A program made the position numbers and the translations under genes. 64,000 nt of DNA from Ustulina deusta. Its lineage: Eukaryota; Ascomycota; Sordariomycetes; Xylariales; Xylariaceae. Within the stretch, counting starts at the first letter, position 1. Every line of letters starts with the position of its first letter. Location of the stretch: contig JAJNNX010000006.1 of NCBI GenBank assembly GCA_023159155.1, forward strand, positions 1,302,001 to 1,366,000, read 5' to 3'. Below the pieces are notes generated by a model, which was not told the DNA's origin, did no database searches, and saw only the letters and a program-made list of their open reading frames with translations. Positions 21,840 through 33,165 of this stretch are shown in pieces.

Positions 21840-22089
21840 ACGGGAAGTCGAGTATGGTTGATACTCGTTAACTATTGTCAAGATAAATGGATACGTATAC
21901 AAGTAAGCAGAATAAGTAGCTGCATTCAGGATAATTAAAGAAGAAAAATCAAGAACCAAAGATCTAGTGGAATCTAGTAATATAGGTATATAGTCAAAAA
22001 ATAGAATAACTATACCTATTTCTATATATTGTAATACTTTCATTTATATTATTAATAAAAAGTTTACAAAGTTAATTATAATATATTCA
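21840..22089. repeat. AT-rich RIP-like patch
   Basis: About 250 bp of strongly AT-rich sequence with many TATA/ATTA runs joins directly onto the GMC relic. Like the 17.7-18.2 kb island it suggests mutational decay of repeated DNA. No element ends were seen. Confidence 0.5.
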
Positions 22090-22240
22090 AGCCTCCCGAG
22101 AGCTGAGTAGAGATCGGTCGATGGTGGGCCCTTTTCAAGTAGGAGGACGGTGTGACCAGCAGCCGTGAGCCGATCCGCCAGCGGAATCCCACCCGCTCCG
22201 GCGCGTACGATGATAAGTATAGTATAGTCGTATGTTTGAT
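22090..22240 (-). pseudogene. Relic of GMC / cellobiose-dehydrogenase-like FAD domain
   Basis: Read on the minus strand, about 50 codons match the start of a GMC oxidoreductase flavodomain: YDYTILIIVRAGAGGIPLADRL continuing to HTVLLLEKGPPS. This is the dinucleotide-binding beta-alpha-beta unit as found in cellobiose dehydrogenase-type proteins, where it directly follows a QTYDY linker. The first glycine of GxGxxG is replaced by Arg (VRAGAGG). Nothing recognisable continues on either side; one flank is AT-rich and mutated. It is a short, non-functional remnant, supporting the idea that this segment once held more oxidative genes or a repeated gene copy. Confidence 0.7.
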
Positions 22241-22819
22241 TTAATGTCAGATTAGCACAAACACTGGCCGGGGCGGCCAGTTTGATGGTGGCACGTGCGA
22301 TGCATGATTGAAAGTCTTCAGGTATTACAGCAGGGCTAGTGCTAGCGGGCCGCAGCCAGCCGTTAGCAGCTGTGAACCTAGCTGTACAGGCGATTGACAG
22401 CTATGTTCGGGCCGTATGCAGCCCGAACCGGCTGTATTTCGGCTATATCCAGGGGTTCAAATGGCGATAAGAGCCTTCGAACTTCTCGCAGCAACACTTA
22501 CTTAGGTAGGTAAGCATACAATACACACTTGTTTTTGGTAACATATGCTTCAATTTGTTTTTGTTGTTTTTGTTGTTATTTTGAGGCCTAGTCCTCCTGT
22601 CCTTCTTCAGTGTACTATTATGTTAGTCTATAGCTCTTCATTACAGTTGAAGAGGTCCTGCTAGCATAGACCAGAAGGACAGCTACCGGGCGAGACCTTA
22701 CAGAGCAGGGCAGTAGCTGCCACGATAGCGTGCGCGTGTGTTCAACGATGGTGCATATCGATTTGATGGAGATTAAAGAACCAAGTACTCCCCGAATCGC
22801 TAGGACCTAGGCAGTATGT
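22241..22819. other. Intergenic region with a small perfect hairpin
   Basis: No gene is recognised. GTTCGGGC (22405-22412) and GCCCGAAC (22421-22428) form an 8-bp perfect stem with an 8-nt loop. The surrounding GC-rich text looks unlike the AT-rich sequence to its left. Confidence 0.4.
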
Positions 22820-24387
22820 TCAGATATTATCGAGAAGCTCTCTCAGATCATGCCGAGGCCATTCCTTTCCCGGATTATTTGGGAGTGGCCTGTCCCAAGC
22901 CCATCTTTTCTCTAGATCTGGCTCTAATGTGCCATCTAACATCTGCACTACATAGTGGCCGATCACAGGTAAGAATTTCCAGCCGTGGAAGGAGCCACAT
23001 GTTGCGACAAATAGCCCGATGGAGGCTGAGTGCTGGGATATAATAAAGTCTTCGCTTGGGGTGACACAGTCCCTTTGATAGTACGCTTAGTCCTACCAGT
23101 CTTAATAGCCGATGGGGAGATGAAGGGTAAAAGCAGGGATCGTCTAGACCTGAGAATGTATGGAAGTGGACGCTGAAAATAGCATCAAAGAGACTTACCA
23201 GCAGATGCGATGAGTGTGTATCTTCCAGCCAGCGCCACGTTTTCCAAAAGTAGCTTCATTTGCGACGGCGACATCCGCTTTGAGGGCCTCGGGCACTTCC
23301 CATTGATTATAATCCGCGCCAGAGGGCGGGTGGGAGACACTGGGTGTCCCTTGAGGAAACTGGAAGATAGATTGTCCCCAGAATTTGATTTGATTTCCGC
23401 CACTAGGTGGCAGAGTTCCGTTACTTGGACCTGTTATGCATGTTAGCAAACGCGAGGAGGGAACAGAAAAGAGCCTCAGTATACCTCGTCGTGTTGGATT
23501 CTCTTGGATACACACAGGCATCTCTTTGAACATCTCAGCCGTTTCTTCGTCAAGTGTCGCTAGGCCGGTGGTTACACCTGCGGCAATCATTCGGTTTTGA
23601 GACCTGAGCGTATCGCGAGAGACGCTATTGGCAGTCTTTTCCAGGAGCACAGGTGTGAAGGCTCCAGTGCATAGAACTGTTCGATTGGCAGTGATGGTTC
23701 TTCCATCATCAGTTCGAACTCCAATGCAACGATCTTCATCATCAAACTCGAGCAGGTCGATCTCCGCTGTGATATACACCACGCCTATGTCGATGGCTCT
23801 TTTGATTCCAGCCTGAAGAGCATCCTTCGCTGCCGCCCACCCGCTAGTCTTGTTGATCAACACTTTATCAACACCCTCGTAGTCCGCACTGTCGAAGATG
23901 CCGCCATATAACTTACGGGCTTCTTGTACAGGCAGCGCGTACAGCTCAGCGTCACGACCTAGTTCTTTGAAGTTATCAACTACTTTTTGAGCAAAGCCAG
24001 TGCGGCTTATCCAGTAAATACCGGTCTCGTGATAGAACTGGCTCCATAGCGGATTGGTGCGCCATTCGTCCTGTGCTTCAAGGGCAACTGGAAGGGCAAA
24101 GGTTACTCCATGTGATTAAAGTAAAGCGAGATCGAGTGGAAGAGCGAAACTGGGATAGGGATTGGCTCGAGTTGCTCACTTCGGCAATATGTAATGTCAC
24201 GGTAATCGGCGCGGATCACTTTATTCCAGTCCCACGACGCAGCAGGGCGTGTGGGCGCATCCGGATCGTGGCGATCAATTAGTGTCACATTAGCATCAGG
24301 ATATCGTGATTTCAAATGTAGCGCAGTAGAAGTACCAAAAACCCCGGCGCCGATAATGATGTAGGATGGAGGCTGGCGAGACGACAT
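22820..24387 (-). CDS. FAD-dependent amine/amino-acid oxidase, fructosyl-amine-oxidase-like
   Basis: Four exons (24387-24180, 24087-23485, 23430-23199, 23072-22820) encode 431 residues, and lengths sum to a multiple of three. The N-terminal FAD motif is IIIGAGVFG (G13, G15, G18), followed by LIDRHDPDAPTRPAASWDWNK, the DAO-family segment seen in fructosyl amino acid oxidases. The middle has YHETGIYWISRTGF and the C terminus HRICWDCVTPSEDF, then VATCGSFHGWKFLPVIG, where the Cys is the covalent flavin attachment site in this family (family knowledge). It would oxidise a C-N bond of a secondary amine or Amadori compound, releasing H2O2. The absence of an obvious SKL-type end argues against peroxisomal PTS1 targeting. 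Saccharopine- or sarcosine-oxidase-like substrates remain possible. Confidence 0.88.
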
Positions 24388-24976
24388 CGCTAGTCGAGAT
24401 GCTGGCTAATCAATCCAAGTCAAAAGCTAAAAGCTAGAAGCTGGGGGTGTCTGCTGGATGGGAGCTATCACATTAAAATGGACCAAAATTTCAAGCTCCT
24501 AAGAGTTCGGCTCAGGTCATTAGTAGTATTATTATTCTCAAGTTGAAGTATATGTATTTGTTGACTGGGCGCAATGACTGGAGTAGACCCCTCATCGCAG
24601 TTTTCAAGCACGGTTGATCCTGTCGGCTGGACGGACCCAATTTTCTGGCTGGTAGGTCGCAGGTTTTCAGTTCCGGCCCAGAACTACTGAAAAAGAGTGA
24701 TGTCTGACTTCATGCTTAGTCTCAGTTTGGATACATAACCATATCTAAAATAATTCAGACTGATGACTGGCCACACGCGCCCCAAGCATCAAGTCCATTT
24801 GATCATTAACCAGCGGGGCCAAGGACTAACAGCTGTACAATTGGGTGGGAGCTGTATTTGACGCCATGAGATGTCTGTGCTAGCAACCGAGGCTGATCAG
24901 AGTAGGTGTTGGAGCTATAGCCATCGACTCAGTAGAAGAGATGCGCCAATAGCGGCGTGCATCGAGATTAGACACA
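24388..24976. other. Intergenic region
   Basis: Nothing supported is seen in these 589 bp between the oxidase start and the POP7 3' end. Confidence 0.5.
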
Positions 24977-25486
24977 TTATCGAAGTCTAATAGAGGCTTC
25001 GAGTGAGCTCATCATTCTGGCCCTCTCAGTTACGTCCCCTTCGAGGCCGTCTTCTTCTTTGGAGACGACATCGTCCACGGCAGCCACGCTTCCCGTACGC
25101 AATTGCACAACGCAGTCAGGCTGCTTCTGGAAGAACAGCGCAACTTCGGTAACTTTTTGAATTGCACGTCCCGTGCCTAGCACTACTACCTCGCCTGCGT
25201 TCTCTAGCCCAAGACCGAGGCCACCACTCGTGGCGTCCTGAGATTGCTCTTGGATACGATGGATGCGCTCCCCCAGCGAAGCGTGCTTTTTCTGAGACAA
25301 CTTGTTCGTAAAGGCACTCCGCGAGGAGGCCGACTGGCGCAGGTATTTGTCGAGTTGTTTGCGAACACGCGTAGTCACGGACCGAAAGGGTGTTTTGGCT
25401 GAGACATGTATCCGGCGAGCCGAGCTTGTTGATGCTACTGGCCCCGAGGGGATCGGGCGTCTGCGAACTGTGGCCCCTAGAGTCAT
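24977..25486 (-). CDS. POP7: RNase P/MRP subunit POP7 (Rpp20, Alba-like)
   Basis: This intronless gene encodes 169 residues. The C-terminal half has the Alba-like fold landmarks of Rpp20/Pop7: VVVLGTGRAIQKV at about 100-112 and VVQLRTGSVAAVDDVV at 126-141, with the invariant G-R-A-I-x-K and TGSV. The N-terminal 90 residues are basic and variable, as in fungal homologues. The protein partners Pop6/Rpp25 on the P3 arm of RNase P and RNase MRP RNA, supporting tRNA 5' processing and rRNA cleavage in the nucleus (family knowledge). It marks the change from accessory to conserved genes in this window. Confidence 0.85.
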   Translation of the reverse strand: MTLGATVRRRPIPSGPVASTSSARRIHVSAKTPFRSVTTRVRKQLDKYLRQSASSRSAFTNKLSQKKHASLGERIHRIQEQSQDATSGGLGLGLENAGEVVVLGTGRAIQKVTEVALFFQKQPDCVVQLRTGSVAAVDDVVSKEEDGLEGDVTERARMMSSLEASIRLR

Positions 25487-26134
25487 TTTCAGTTGAGAAA
25501 CTCGGTCACCTACTCCCTCAGAATCGCGAACATACCCTTGGGTATAGGCGGCAACTTTTTCAAGGGGGCGCCAGGCAGCTGTGAAAGGTGGCCGCCATCG
25601 TTGTCCATCTTAGCCGGTGCAAGGCGCAACAAAGTAGAAGAGTCGGATCCCTGATTAATCTGTTACCTAGCTCATCCTCCAGGCAGACGTATGGAGTGGT
25701 CGTGTAGTGTCCTTTTCGTTGTCATGTCAGCGGCGTGTCATGAATGTATGGGGATCATGGTGAAAACAAAAGGGAGCCTTAGTTTCTAGAAGCTGTCCCC
25801 AAAAAAATCAATTGACGTGGGGCTGCAGCGGCCCCAGCTAGTTGACTAGCCCCGAACTGTACCTTAGGCAGGTGGGGCATATCAGGAATTTAGATGCCTG
25901 TGATCTGTAAGTATATTGGCACCTAATCTTTGGCAGTAGGTACTTGTGGTGAAGCTCCCCATAATTCAACTAGTGTACCTAGGTACTGTACAGCTCCCCC
26001 GACCTCAATCACATCTCATCATACCTACATCAACAACACCTACTATCATATCCAGCACGGTTCGGCAGGAGAATGGTTGCCTGCTCATACCAATTCGGAT
26101 TGCTGGACTAGTGGTCTTATTTCCAGCCACGGCC
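25487..26134. promoter_or_regulatory. Divergent intergenic region POP7 / Rogdi
   Basis: The 648 bp between divergent starts must hold both promoters. A GGGGCTGCAGCGGCCCC-type hairpin is visible near 25820, and CT-rich sequence precedes the Rogdi ATG. No gene is seen. Confidence 0.4.
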
Positions 26135-27505
26135 ATGTCTGTTGAGATCTGGCCTCCCATTGCGCCAGAACAGCTTAAAATCGAGGAGGATGCTACACAG
26201 GTACGGCTCTCTTACACCGTCACTCATCTCTCATCCCTCTGTTCCCGATAGCGTGCAGTCCCACTTCGACATACGAACTGTGTCAACACACCTGCCACCA
26301 TGCTCATAGAAGACGACTACGTCTTTGTGGAACCGTATTCTCAAGCTCTACTCCCTCCCCTCCCACCTAAAGCCCGTCAACGAACCCACCAACCATTACC
26401 CCCAAGCCCCCCTGACTCTCCCTCTCACTCACAGCCGGCGCAGGCCCGCGAGTTAGCATGGCTCCTCGGCTCCTTACAAGCAACCCTGCTGTCCCTAAAA
26501 CACGGCCTGGAAGAATGTTACGCACTTCTGGCGCCTATCGACCCAGGTAGCACTCTCGTGCTCAGCACGCCGCGTGCCGAACTAGTCAAGGGCCACGTGA
26601 CGAGAGTAGGCACCCGGATCGTCAAGGGGACAATCCATACCAGACTACGGACCACAGCCCCCTCGACAATCTCGATCAACCCAGCGCACCCGATTCATCT
26701 GGCGCCGTTGGTGACGTTGAACACACTACTCACGCAGGCTGTGGATTTGGCCTCGTTATGTTTCACCGAGGGAGAACGCAAGGGGCAAAAAGATGACCGG
26801 GGTACGGCCGCCTTTCTCTCTTCGCAATTGCGTCTCCTAGCCCAGGGTATCGAGGAGGCATCCGCGATTCTGAAGGGGGCGCCCACGAATATCACCGAGT
26901 TTAAGCCCGCACAATTACCACCAGTAGTGCACACAAGTAGGCCGAGTACAGCTGCTTCGGAGGTAAGCGTAGTCGCCGCCAGCAGCAGCATCATCAATGA
27001 AAGCGACTGGACGCAATACTCAGCAGCCTCGACATCCTTTGCGCCTCCGCTGAACCATGCGCTCTCCTTCCACGTAACTATCCAGGACGCGTGCCTGGTG
27101 CTCCACCTCCGGGCTCTCGAGCCCGCCGACGTGCCAGTGAACCTGGGTATCAAGCTCGCACTGGCCATCGGGACCACGCGGCGACTAGAGCACGACGAGG
27201 CCGAGAAGGTGTTCACATACCGGCATCACGAATCAGATGTCTCTATCCCTCAAACCGGGACTGGCCAAAGCCAGTCATACCCCGCCCGAGGGTCGCGTGG
27301 CATTGCGGGCAGGAGCGCGGGCATGGGTACCGGCTACCATGAAGGCGGCGAAGTCGAAAAAGTCTACGTGCGCGAGAAGGTCCGCGTCGAGAGTGCGGAC
27401 CCAAGCTTGCTGTCCATGTCCACGAAGCTGAGCGCGCTCTCCAACACGCTGAGTCTAGCGCGGCGAAACCTGGCCGCTGTCATGGGAGAGGAATTCGAAG
27501 AGTGA
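26135..27505 (+). CDS. Rogdi-family protein (RAVE complex subunit 2)
   Basis: Two exons (26135-26200 and 26444-27505; 243-nt intron with CAG acceptor) encode 375 residues. The N terminus MSVEIWPPIAPEQLKIEEDATQ joins to ARELAWLLGSLQATLLSLKHGLEECYALLAP, the characteristic Rogdi/RAV2 opening. GSTLVLSTPRAELVKGHVTR, LQLRLLAQGIEE-type helices and the ending KLSALSNTLSLARRNLAAVMGEE also fit. Rogdi homologues work with Rav1 and Skp1 in the RAVE complex that reassembles the vacuolar proton ATPase (family knowledge). The roughly 45-residue region of the open frame before ARELAW is excluded as intron because the splice joins phase 0 to phase 0. Confidence 0.85.
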
Positions 27506-28696
27506 AAAGCGTCTTTCTCTCTCTGGCGACAGGGGAGTCCCGATGCGGAGATGTCCTAGGCGAAGCAGGATAAACCCAAGATATTCTTGCCATTTCCAAT
27601 CCGCCCTCTCAAGGTTGAGGCTATTTCCCGTAGTGTTCAGCTAGCTGTTCTCAAAATCGTAATGCACATACCACAATCAAAACCCTAAACATCCCATCTC
27701 GGGGAACACCATGAATTTTGATTTGTTAATTTTTTTTCGTCCGGCTAGCCGATTTGCTTGTCCGACTTGCTTTCTGCCGCGCTATTAATAGCTCTAGGTA
27801 TTACATACACGACATACGTCCCATCCATATGAACGAACACCAGAAGCTGAGAATCTCGATTTATAGGAACGGAAACATAGAAAGAACACACCGTCACCGT
27901 ATACCTAGAAATATATCCCTAACAAACTCGCGACGCGAATCTACAGTTTGAAATTCGCCTCTATGTGATAAGATATTATAATTACCACACATGTTTCTCA
28001 AGACCACGGTCGAGGGCTAGCATTCAGTACTTAAAATTCACGCGCAATACCCCACCCTCACTCTTTCTTCCAGCACCAGCTCTCGAATGCATGTGCTCCA
28101 TGGATGTCTATAAATCAAAACAAAAAAGAGTAGGTATTGTGGCGAATAACCCTCACTAGATAGGGCATGCATACAGATGGCGTGAGGTACAGATTGCCCA
28201 CTTTACAGCAGAATATAGGCAGTTTCCCAGTGATAATAACGCGTGACGTATCGAACCATCACGATGAGCCGACTTTGAGGGGAGCGTCAAAAATGTGTTC
28301 CAGGTCAATAATCTGTTACAGATCACAGGGTAGGCACTTGCAACTTCGTTTCAAGAAGATCGTGGCATTTCAACATGATTGACCAATCGTGCACAACTTC
28401 GCTTGGATGTGGGTCCAGGACGCATTCAGTTGGGGGTAAGTCTCCATTTTGAGCTAGGCTTATTCAGAGTAGCAAGACAAAAGCCGACCAAAAAGGATCA
28501 TAGCAAGGTTCTGCTCTTGGTATAATACACTGATTCGGAATTCCAGACCTAAATTCCTCATACTCTGTGGGGCAAAACAAAAAAATATGCGTCATACGCA
28601 GTAGACTACCAATGCAGCGCCAGTGCAGAGGGAGATTCCTCAGCATCCACAGAGGTTGTGAACACCCAATGGTGGCAAAGAAAACACGGTGGGGGT
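27506..28696. other. Intergenic region
   Basis: I see no supported gene in this 1.2 kb between convergent Rogdi and NIPSNAP genes. Short frames on both strands lack recognisable domains. Confidence 0.5.
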
Positions 28697-29808
28697 TTAT
28701 GCAACTGGCGACCATGGCATTGGGATGAGAATTCTGGACTTCATGGTCTGAATGAGGGGAACGGTCTTATGCACCGTTTCGGCCCAACCCTCCTGCTTCC
28801 AACTCTGCTCTCGTCGAACTTTTCGTTCCTCAAGGTTCGCAAACTGCCAGAGATGGTGGACGGTGTTCAGGTCCCCTATCTGAACAAACCAAGCGCCCAC
28901 ACCCTCCATCACTTCGCGTCGAGCCTTGAGGCCGCGTCGCCAGTGGGTCTCCCACTCAAGTAAATTGCCGGGGTGGAGTGTGTATGATCGTAGTTCGAAC
29001 ACGCCACCAAGTTTACGAGGTGGGGTGGTGGGCCAGAAAGAGAACTCTTGCATCAGCGAGGTCTGCTTGTGCTTGATGAGGGTCTTGAGCTTGGCGTTGA
29101 ACTCATCGAAGCCTGGTTGTTTGGATATGTTGTTCAGAGACTCATGGTAACCTTGATAGCGTTGGTATTCCCAGATATGGACTGTCATAGGTTAGCGAGC
29201 AACTCTAAACCAAGTAAGACGGGCAGCACACCGAACGTATCGCAGTCGCCGACTTCAGTACGCCAGCTTCCAACCAAGTGAACCTTATTCTTCTCCATGG
29301 AAGCCATCTTGGGGTACCAATTGCCCACAAGTTTAACATACTCGTCCACTTTATCAGGCTTAACCTCGTGGAAGACAATCGAATGAACGTATTTCCCACG
29401 AGCTAGAACAGCAGAAAAGCTGGCCTCGAGCTGTGCATCCAACTCGCGACCTTCTTTTGTGCCATAGATGACGCGGGACAGTAACCCATCGGCCCGATCG
29501 GATTCAGATTGGGAGGCTACCTTGGAGGCTACCTCGGCTCGTTGTCCTAAGGCAAAATCCATTAGCTTGCTTCCATACATCATGTAATCGGGGACGGGCA
29601 AGAAAGTACCGGACGTACTGGCTTCTCTCTCCTGCTGAGCTTTCACCAGATTCTCCCTGAATTCCTTCTGCTTAGAGTTGAACGATTCGACGCCGGCAGG
29701 CGATACGTCTGCTAGCGAAGGGGTCCGCTGCTGGGCAACTGTCGAGCTGAATGCTCGTAGAGAGCGGGGAATGGGCGCGGCCACACGTGCAATGCCTCGG
29801 GCGATCAT
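28697..29808 (-). CDS. NIPSNAP family mitochondrial protein
   Basis: Two exons (29808-29232 and 29181-28697; 50-nt intron) encode 353 residues. The ATG at 29808 is preferred because the longer frame upstream has no ATG. The N terminus MIARGIARVAAPIPRSLRAFSS is Arg/Ser/Ala-rich, a mitochondrial presequence. Two NIPSNAP repeats follow: YVHSIVFHEVKPDKVDEYVKL with LVGSWRTEVGDCDTFVHIWEY, and VFELRSYTLHPGNLLEWETHW with LNTVHHLWQFANLEERK, the tandem ferredoxin-like arrangement of the family. Function in fungi is unclear; animal NIPSNAPs act at mitochondria, including in mitophagy signalling (family knowledge). A confident family call. Confidence 0.88.
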
Positions 29809-30679
29809 GTTGACAGGTCTTCTCAAGTGCACAGCTGCCAAACAGAGGCGAGGGAGCGAAGATAATGGGACGGGCGGACTGCAGCCGTAGTGACCAAGAG
29901 ATGGATGGAAGTAGGTGGTTTGAGGGGAGATTGAGTGAAGGGAATGAAGAAGACCTCTTGGGAGTCGCAGTGCCGAGGGCTGGGAGTTGGTATACCGAGT
30001 TCGGTCGTGTGTTCAATACCTAGGTAGCGTTTGTTGACCGGGGGGTGCTGCTGCAGAAGGGACAAGTAACTGTAATTGGCTAGGTACAGTTTCCCCGCAG
30101 TCGACTTCAAGAGCCCAGAGCAATTGGGTTAGATGTTATTTATCAGCTTCCGTTGGGGGATTAAGCTTGGTCGTCTGGTTGTGTCTGGGCAAGTCCTCCC
30201 CAGGTTTCAGCGTCGAATGTCACGTCACTTGTGCTGTAAGTGGGAAGTGGAGGTGGAGAATGCGTTGGAGCTACCTGGTCTAGTAGGGATCCACAAGCTA
30301 GAGAGCGGCTAGAGAGGGCTGAAGAGCTGGAGCTACTGGGTCCGGACGGTATCCGGATGCCTAGGATGACATCAAGTCTCTTGGACAAGTAGACTACCGT
30401 AGCCCAATTTAGAGAGCGTAAATTCCAGGTGGGGCGCAAGCCACACCGCATTATATCACTAGCCACTGTATCCACAATACGAACAAGCCACAATTTCTAC
30501 CTCCTAGTTCCGATAAGCCACTGCATGGCCGCCACTTTTTCGGTCTCGGCTATCTACCTAAGGTAGTCGCAGAGCTTGACCTTCGAAAACCGCTCGTATA
30601 ACATCTCAATCCGATTACCCGTCAACCGTACCTCACCCTTCTCATCAACACCCATATCCCTCCTCTCACTACCGTCAAG
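29809..30679. promoter_or_regulatory. Divergent intergenic region NIPSNAP / ATP18
   Basis: About 870 bp separate the two divergent starts of nuclear genes for mitochondrial proteins. A minus-strand 110-codon frame at 30161-30493 is Ser-rich with no domain and is not called. A CT/TC-rich stretch precedes the ATP18 ATG. Confidence 0.4.
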
Positions 30680-31061
30680 ATGACTCTTTGGTTCGGAATT
30701 TCCCCCTTGAAGAAATTCGGGGCTCCTATCCGTACGTCAATTGATCAACGAGCCACTTTCTTGGTGGCGGTCATACTAATCCCTCTCATAGTGAAGCCAT
30801 TGGCTCCCTTCTTCGCTGCCGGTACGACGCGCACTTCCTGAGATCCAATCTTTTCCTTTATATGCTCGAATGCCTAACAACGGTTGTAGGCCTGGTCATC
30901 GCCTGGGGTGTTAACTCGGCGCAAAACGCTATGATGGCGTGTATGTTCTCCCAACAATTGCAAAGGCGTAGAGGAAGGGGACGAACCACTGACATTGTGT
31001 CGCAGCCAACGAGTGGAAGAACGATCCCCGCAACCCCAACGCCAAATCCGGCGGTCACTAA
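30680..31061 (+). CDS. ATP18: ATP synthase subunit j (subunit i/j, ATP18)
   Basis: This tiny gene has four exons (30680-30731, 30792-30821, 30890-30940, 31006-31061) that sum to 189 nt, giving 62 residues; no single open frame shows it. It starts MTLWFGISPLKKFGAPI, continues KPLAPFFAAGLVIAWGVNSAQ as one hydrophobic helix, and ends NEWKNDPRNPNAKSGGH. This matches the short single-pass j subunit of the mitochondrial F1Fo ATP synthase membrane sector (family knowledge). All three introns are 60-68 nt with GT-AG ends, and the second exon is only 30 nt. It is divergent from NIPSNAP. Confidence 0.92.
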
Positions 31062-32027
31062 GTTAAGCAGCTGCAAAGCGAAATCGACAATTACATCATC
31101 TTATGTTTTGCATGATAGACGGCCGAAGCAATCCGAAGTATGGGCGAGGCAGGAGTACCACTGTATCATAGACCTGGAGCTCGCGGCTAGCGAAGAGCCG
31201 TGTTCAACCAATACCACACTTCCTTTGTGCTACAGTTCTATCGTGTGTTGGTGAAGAGTTTCGTATGGAGCCGACTTTTGCGATACAGACTCCGTGATAG
31301 TATCCTACGCCTGATGTACGCCTGAATCAAAGAAAATTAGCATCCCCATTATTTGATCAGCTGCTTTGTCTAGTTATTGCCGCTCCGTCTTGCCGCCACT
31401 ATTGTTTTCTCCAGATGCAGGTAATCGCTCTGGAGAACCACGCTTGGCAATATATCTCCAATGACAACCTTATAACATGCCATCAGTCCCCGAGACAGCC
31501 ATATAACTAGCCCATGGCAGGATAAGGTGTGCGATGCGCATGGTGCAGGCTCGTAGTACAACATCATTATCTTGACATGGTATTTCGACAGTGTTGTGGA
31601 ACCTAGAGTTGATCCATGTCTGCCTCGCAGTCAGTCCATTGGTCACAAAATATTTGCGATTTGAGGAGGAAAAGAAGAAAAAAGGGAGGATCAAGATATA
31701 TACTCGACTAGGTTATAAAGTGTTAATAAAGACCCAGAGGCTTATACGTGTCGGTTTTACCTCATCTCTGTAATGCGTCTAAGCCTTCGGAGATCTGTCG
31801 TAGAAATGGAGCCTCCAGTCCCAGACGTCTCGAATACTCAGATAGGCTCCAAAACCACATCGCTTACCAATCACAATACAGCAACTTCACCTTCACTTTC
31901 GGCATAGAACATAGAACATAGACGAGGTTTCCAAGCATATGTTTTGTTGATGACTTTCGACAGACTGGTTTTATACCGTTTTACGCCGCCATACCTTCGT
32001 TCTTGTCGCAGCAAGTCACGACATTAC
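31062..32027. other. Intergenic region
   Basis: No gene is recognised between ATP18 and the FSH1-type hydrolase (966 bp). Short open frames on the two strands have no domain signatures. Confidence 0.5.
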
Positions 32028-33165
32028 ATGCTCATGGCCAGCGCAGGCCAGCCAGCGGCCGCAGCGCCAGCAACGCAAGACAGAAAGCCAGCATCGAATA
32101 TCCCCAAGGGCAAGAAGGAGGTGAAGATTCTGATGCTGCACGGTGCGTATTCTCGGGGCGGATTGTCGCTGGAGACGTCCACGATATCATATCATATCAT
32201 GATGCATGGCCAGCGTATTCCTCGCTCGCTCACACATCCATCTCACACCCCCGACCTACCTATCCAACCAACCGATTCGGGGATTCACCCAGCATTCCCC
32301 CAACTCTCCAATAACTCCGACATAAGAAGGCTAATTAATATACACGCAGGCTACACTCAGTCCGGGCCTCTCTTCTCAGCCAAGACCAAAGCCCTCAACA
32401 AGCTCCTGACCAAGGCGCTGTCGCCCGCGCCGCTGAACCTCCACCCGACTCTGATCTTCCCGTCGGGCCCGCACCGGCTGCGACGGTCCGACATCCCCGG
32501 CTACGTGCCGCCGGAAGACCCGTCGCTACAAGACGACGACGACCTCGACAACTGGTCCGTAAGTTTCACCCAACCAACCCATCACTATTTCCCCAGCTCG
32601 CCCGCCCACTCACTCACTCACCATCATCTATCCCCCCCAGTGGTTCCGCAAGGACGAAGCAAGCGGCGTCTACCGCGGTCTCGGCGACGGGATGCGGCGC
32701 GTGGCGCGCACGATCGAGGAAGCGGGCGGCGTCGACGGGGTGATCGGGTTCAGCCAAGGCGGGTGCATGGCGGCGCTCGTGGCCGCGGCGCTCGAGCATC
32801 CGCCGCGCACGCCGCCGCCCGAGGCCTCGGACGTGGCCTGGCTCGAGGAGCTCCGGGCCGCCAACCACGGCCGTCCTCTCGGATTCGGCGTCATCTACTC
32901 GGGCTTCCACGCGACGCCGGCCGATCTCCAATGGTTGTTCGACCCCGCCATCGCCACGCCGACGCTCCATTTCCTCGGCGGCCTCGACACCGTCGTCGAG
33001 GAGAAGCGCAGTCAGGCCCTGATTGAGCGGTGCCGGGATCCGATGGTATTGACTCACCCGGGTGGACACTATGTCCCTGTCGCTCGAGACTGGGTCATGC
33101 CGCTTGTGGGATGGTTACGGCAGCGCTGTGTGGAGGCCGCGGATGAGGCTAAGGAATCGTTGTGA
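32028..33165 (+). CDS. FSH1-family serine hydrolase
   Basis: Three exons (32028-32142, 32350-32558, 32641-33165) encode 282 residues. The first strand and oxyanion region KILMLHG is split by intron 1 and resumes GYTQSGPLFSAKT. The nucleophile elbow GFSQGG (VIGFSQGGCMAALVA) has its serine, GVIYSGF follows, and HFLGGLDTVV and HPGGHYVP supply the acid and histidine. This layout is diagnostic of the FSH1/OVCA2 family of alpha/beta hydrolases. Their natural substrates are mostly unknown; some act in metabolite clusters, others are general esterases (family knowledge). Exon 3 is markedly GC-rich and dense in CG compared with its neighbours. It is convergent with RPN5. Confidence 0.9.

Noticed and set aside
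26695..27216. Long minus-strand frame under the Rogdi gene
   Set aside because: It is the shadow of a well-supported plus-strand coding exon.
30161..30493. 110-codon minus-strand frame between NIPSNAP and ATP18
   Set aside because: Ser-rich with no domain, placed inside a divergent promoter; likely chance.
31944..32142. Earlier in-frame ATG for the FSH1-type protein
   Set aside because: The 28 extra residues lack family similarity; the ATG at 32028 is nearer to the conserved start.
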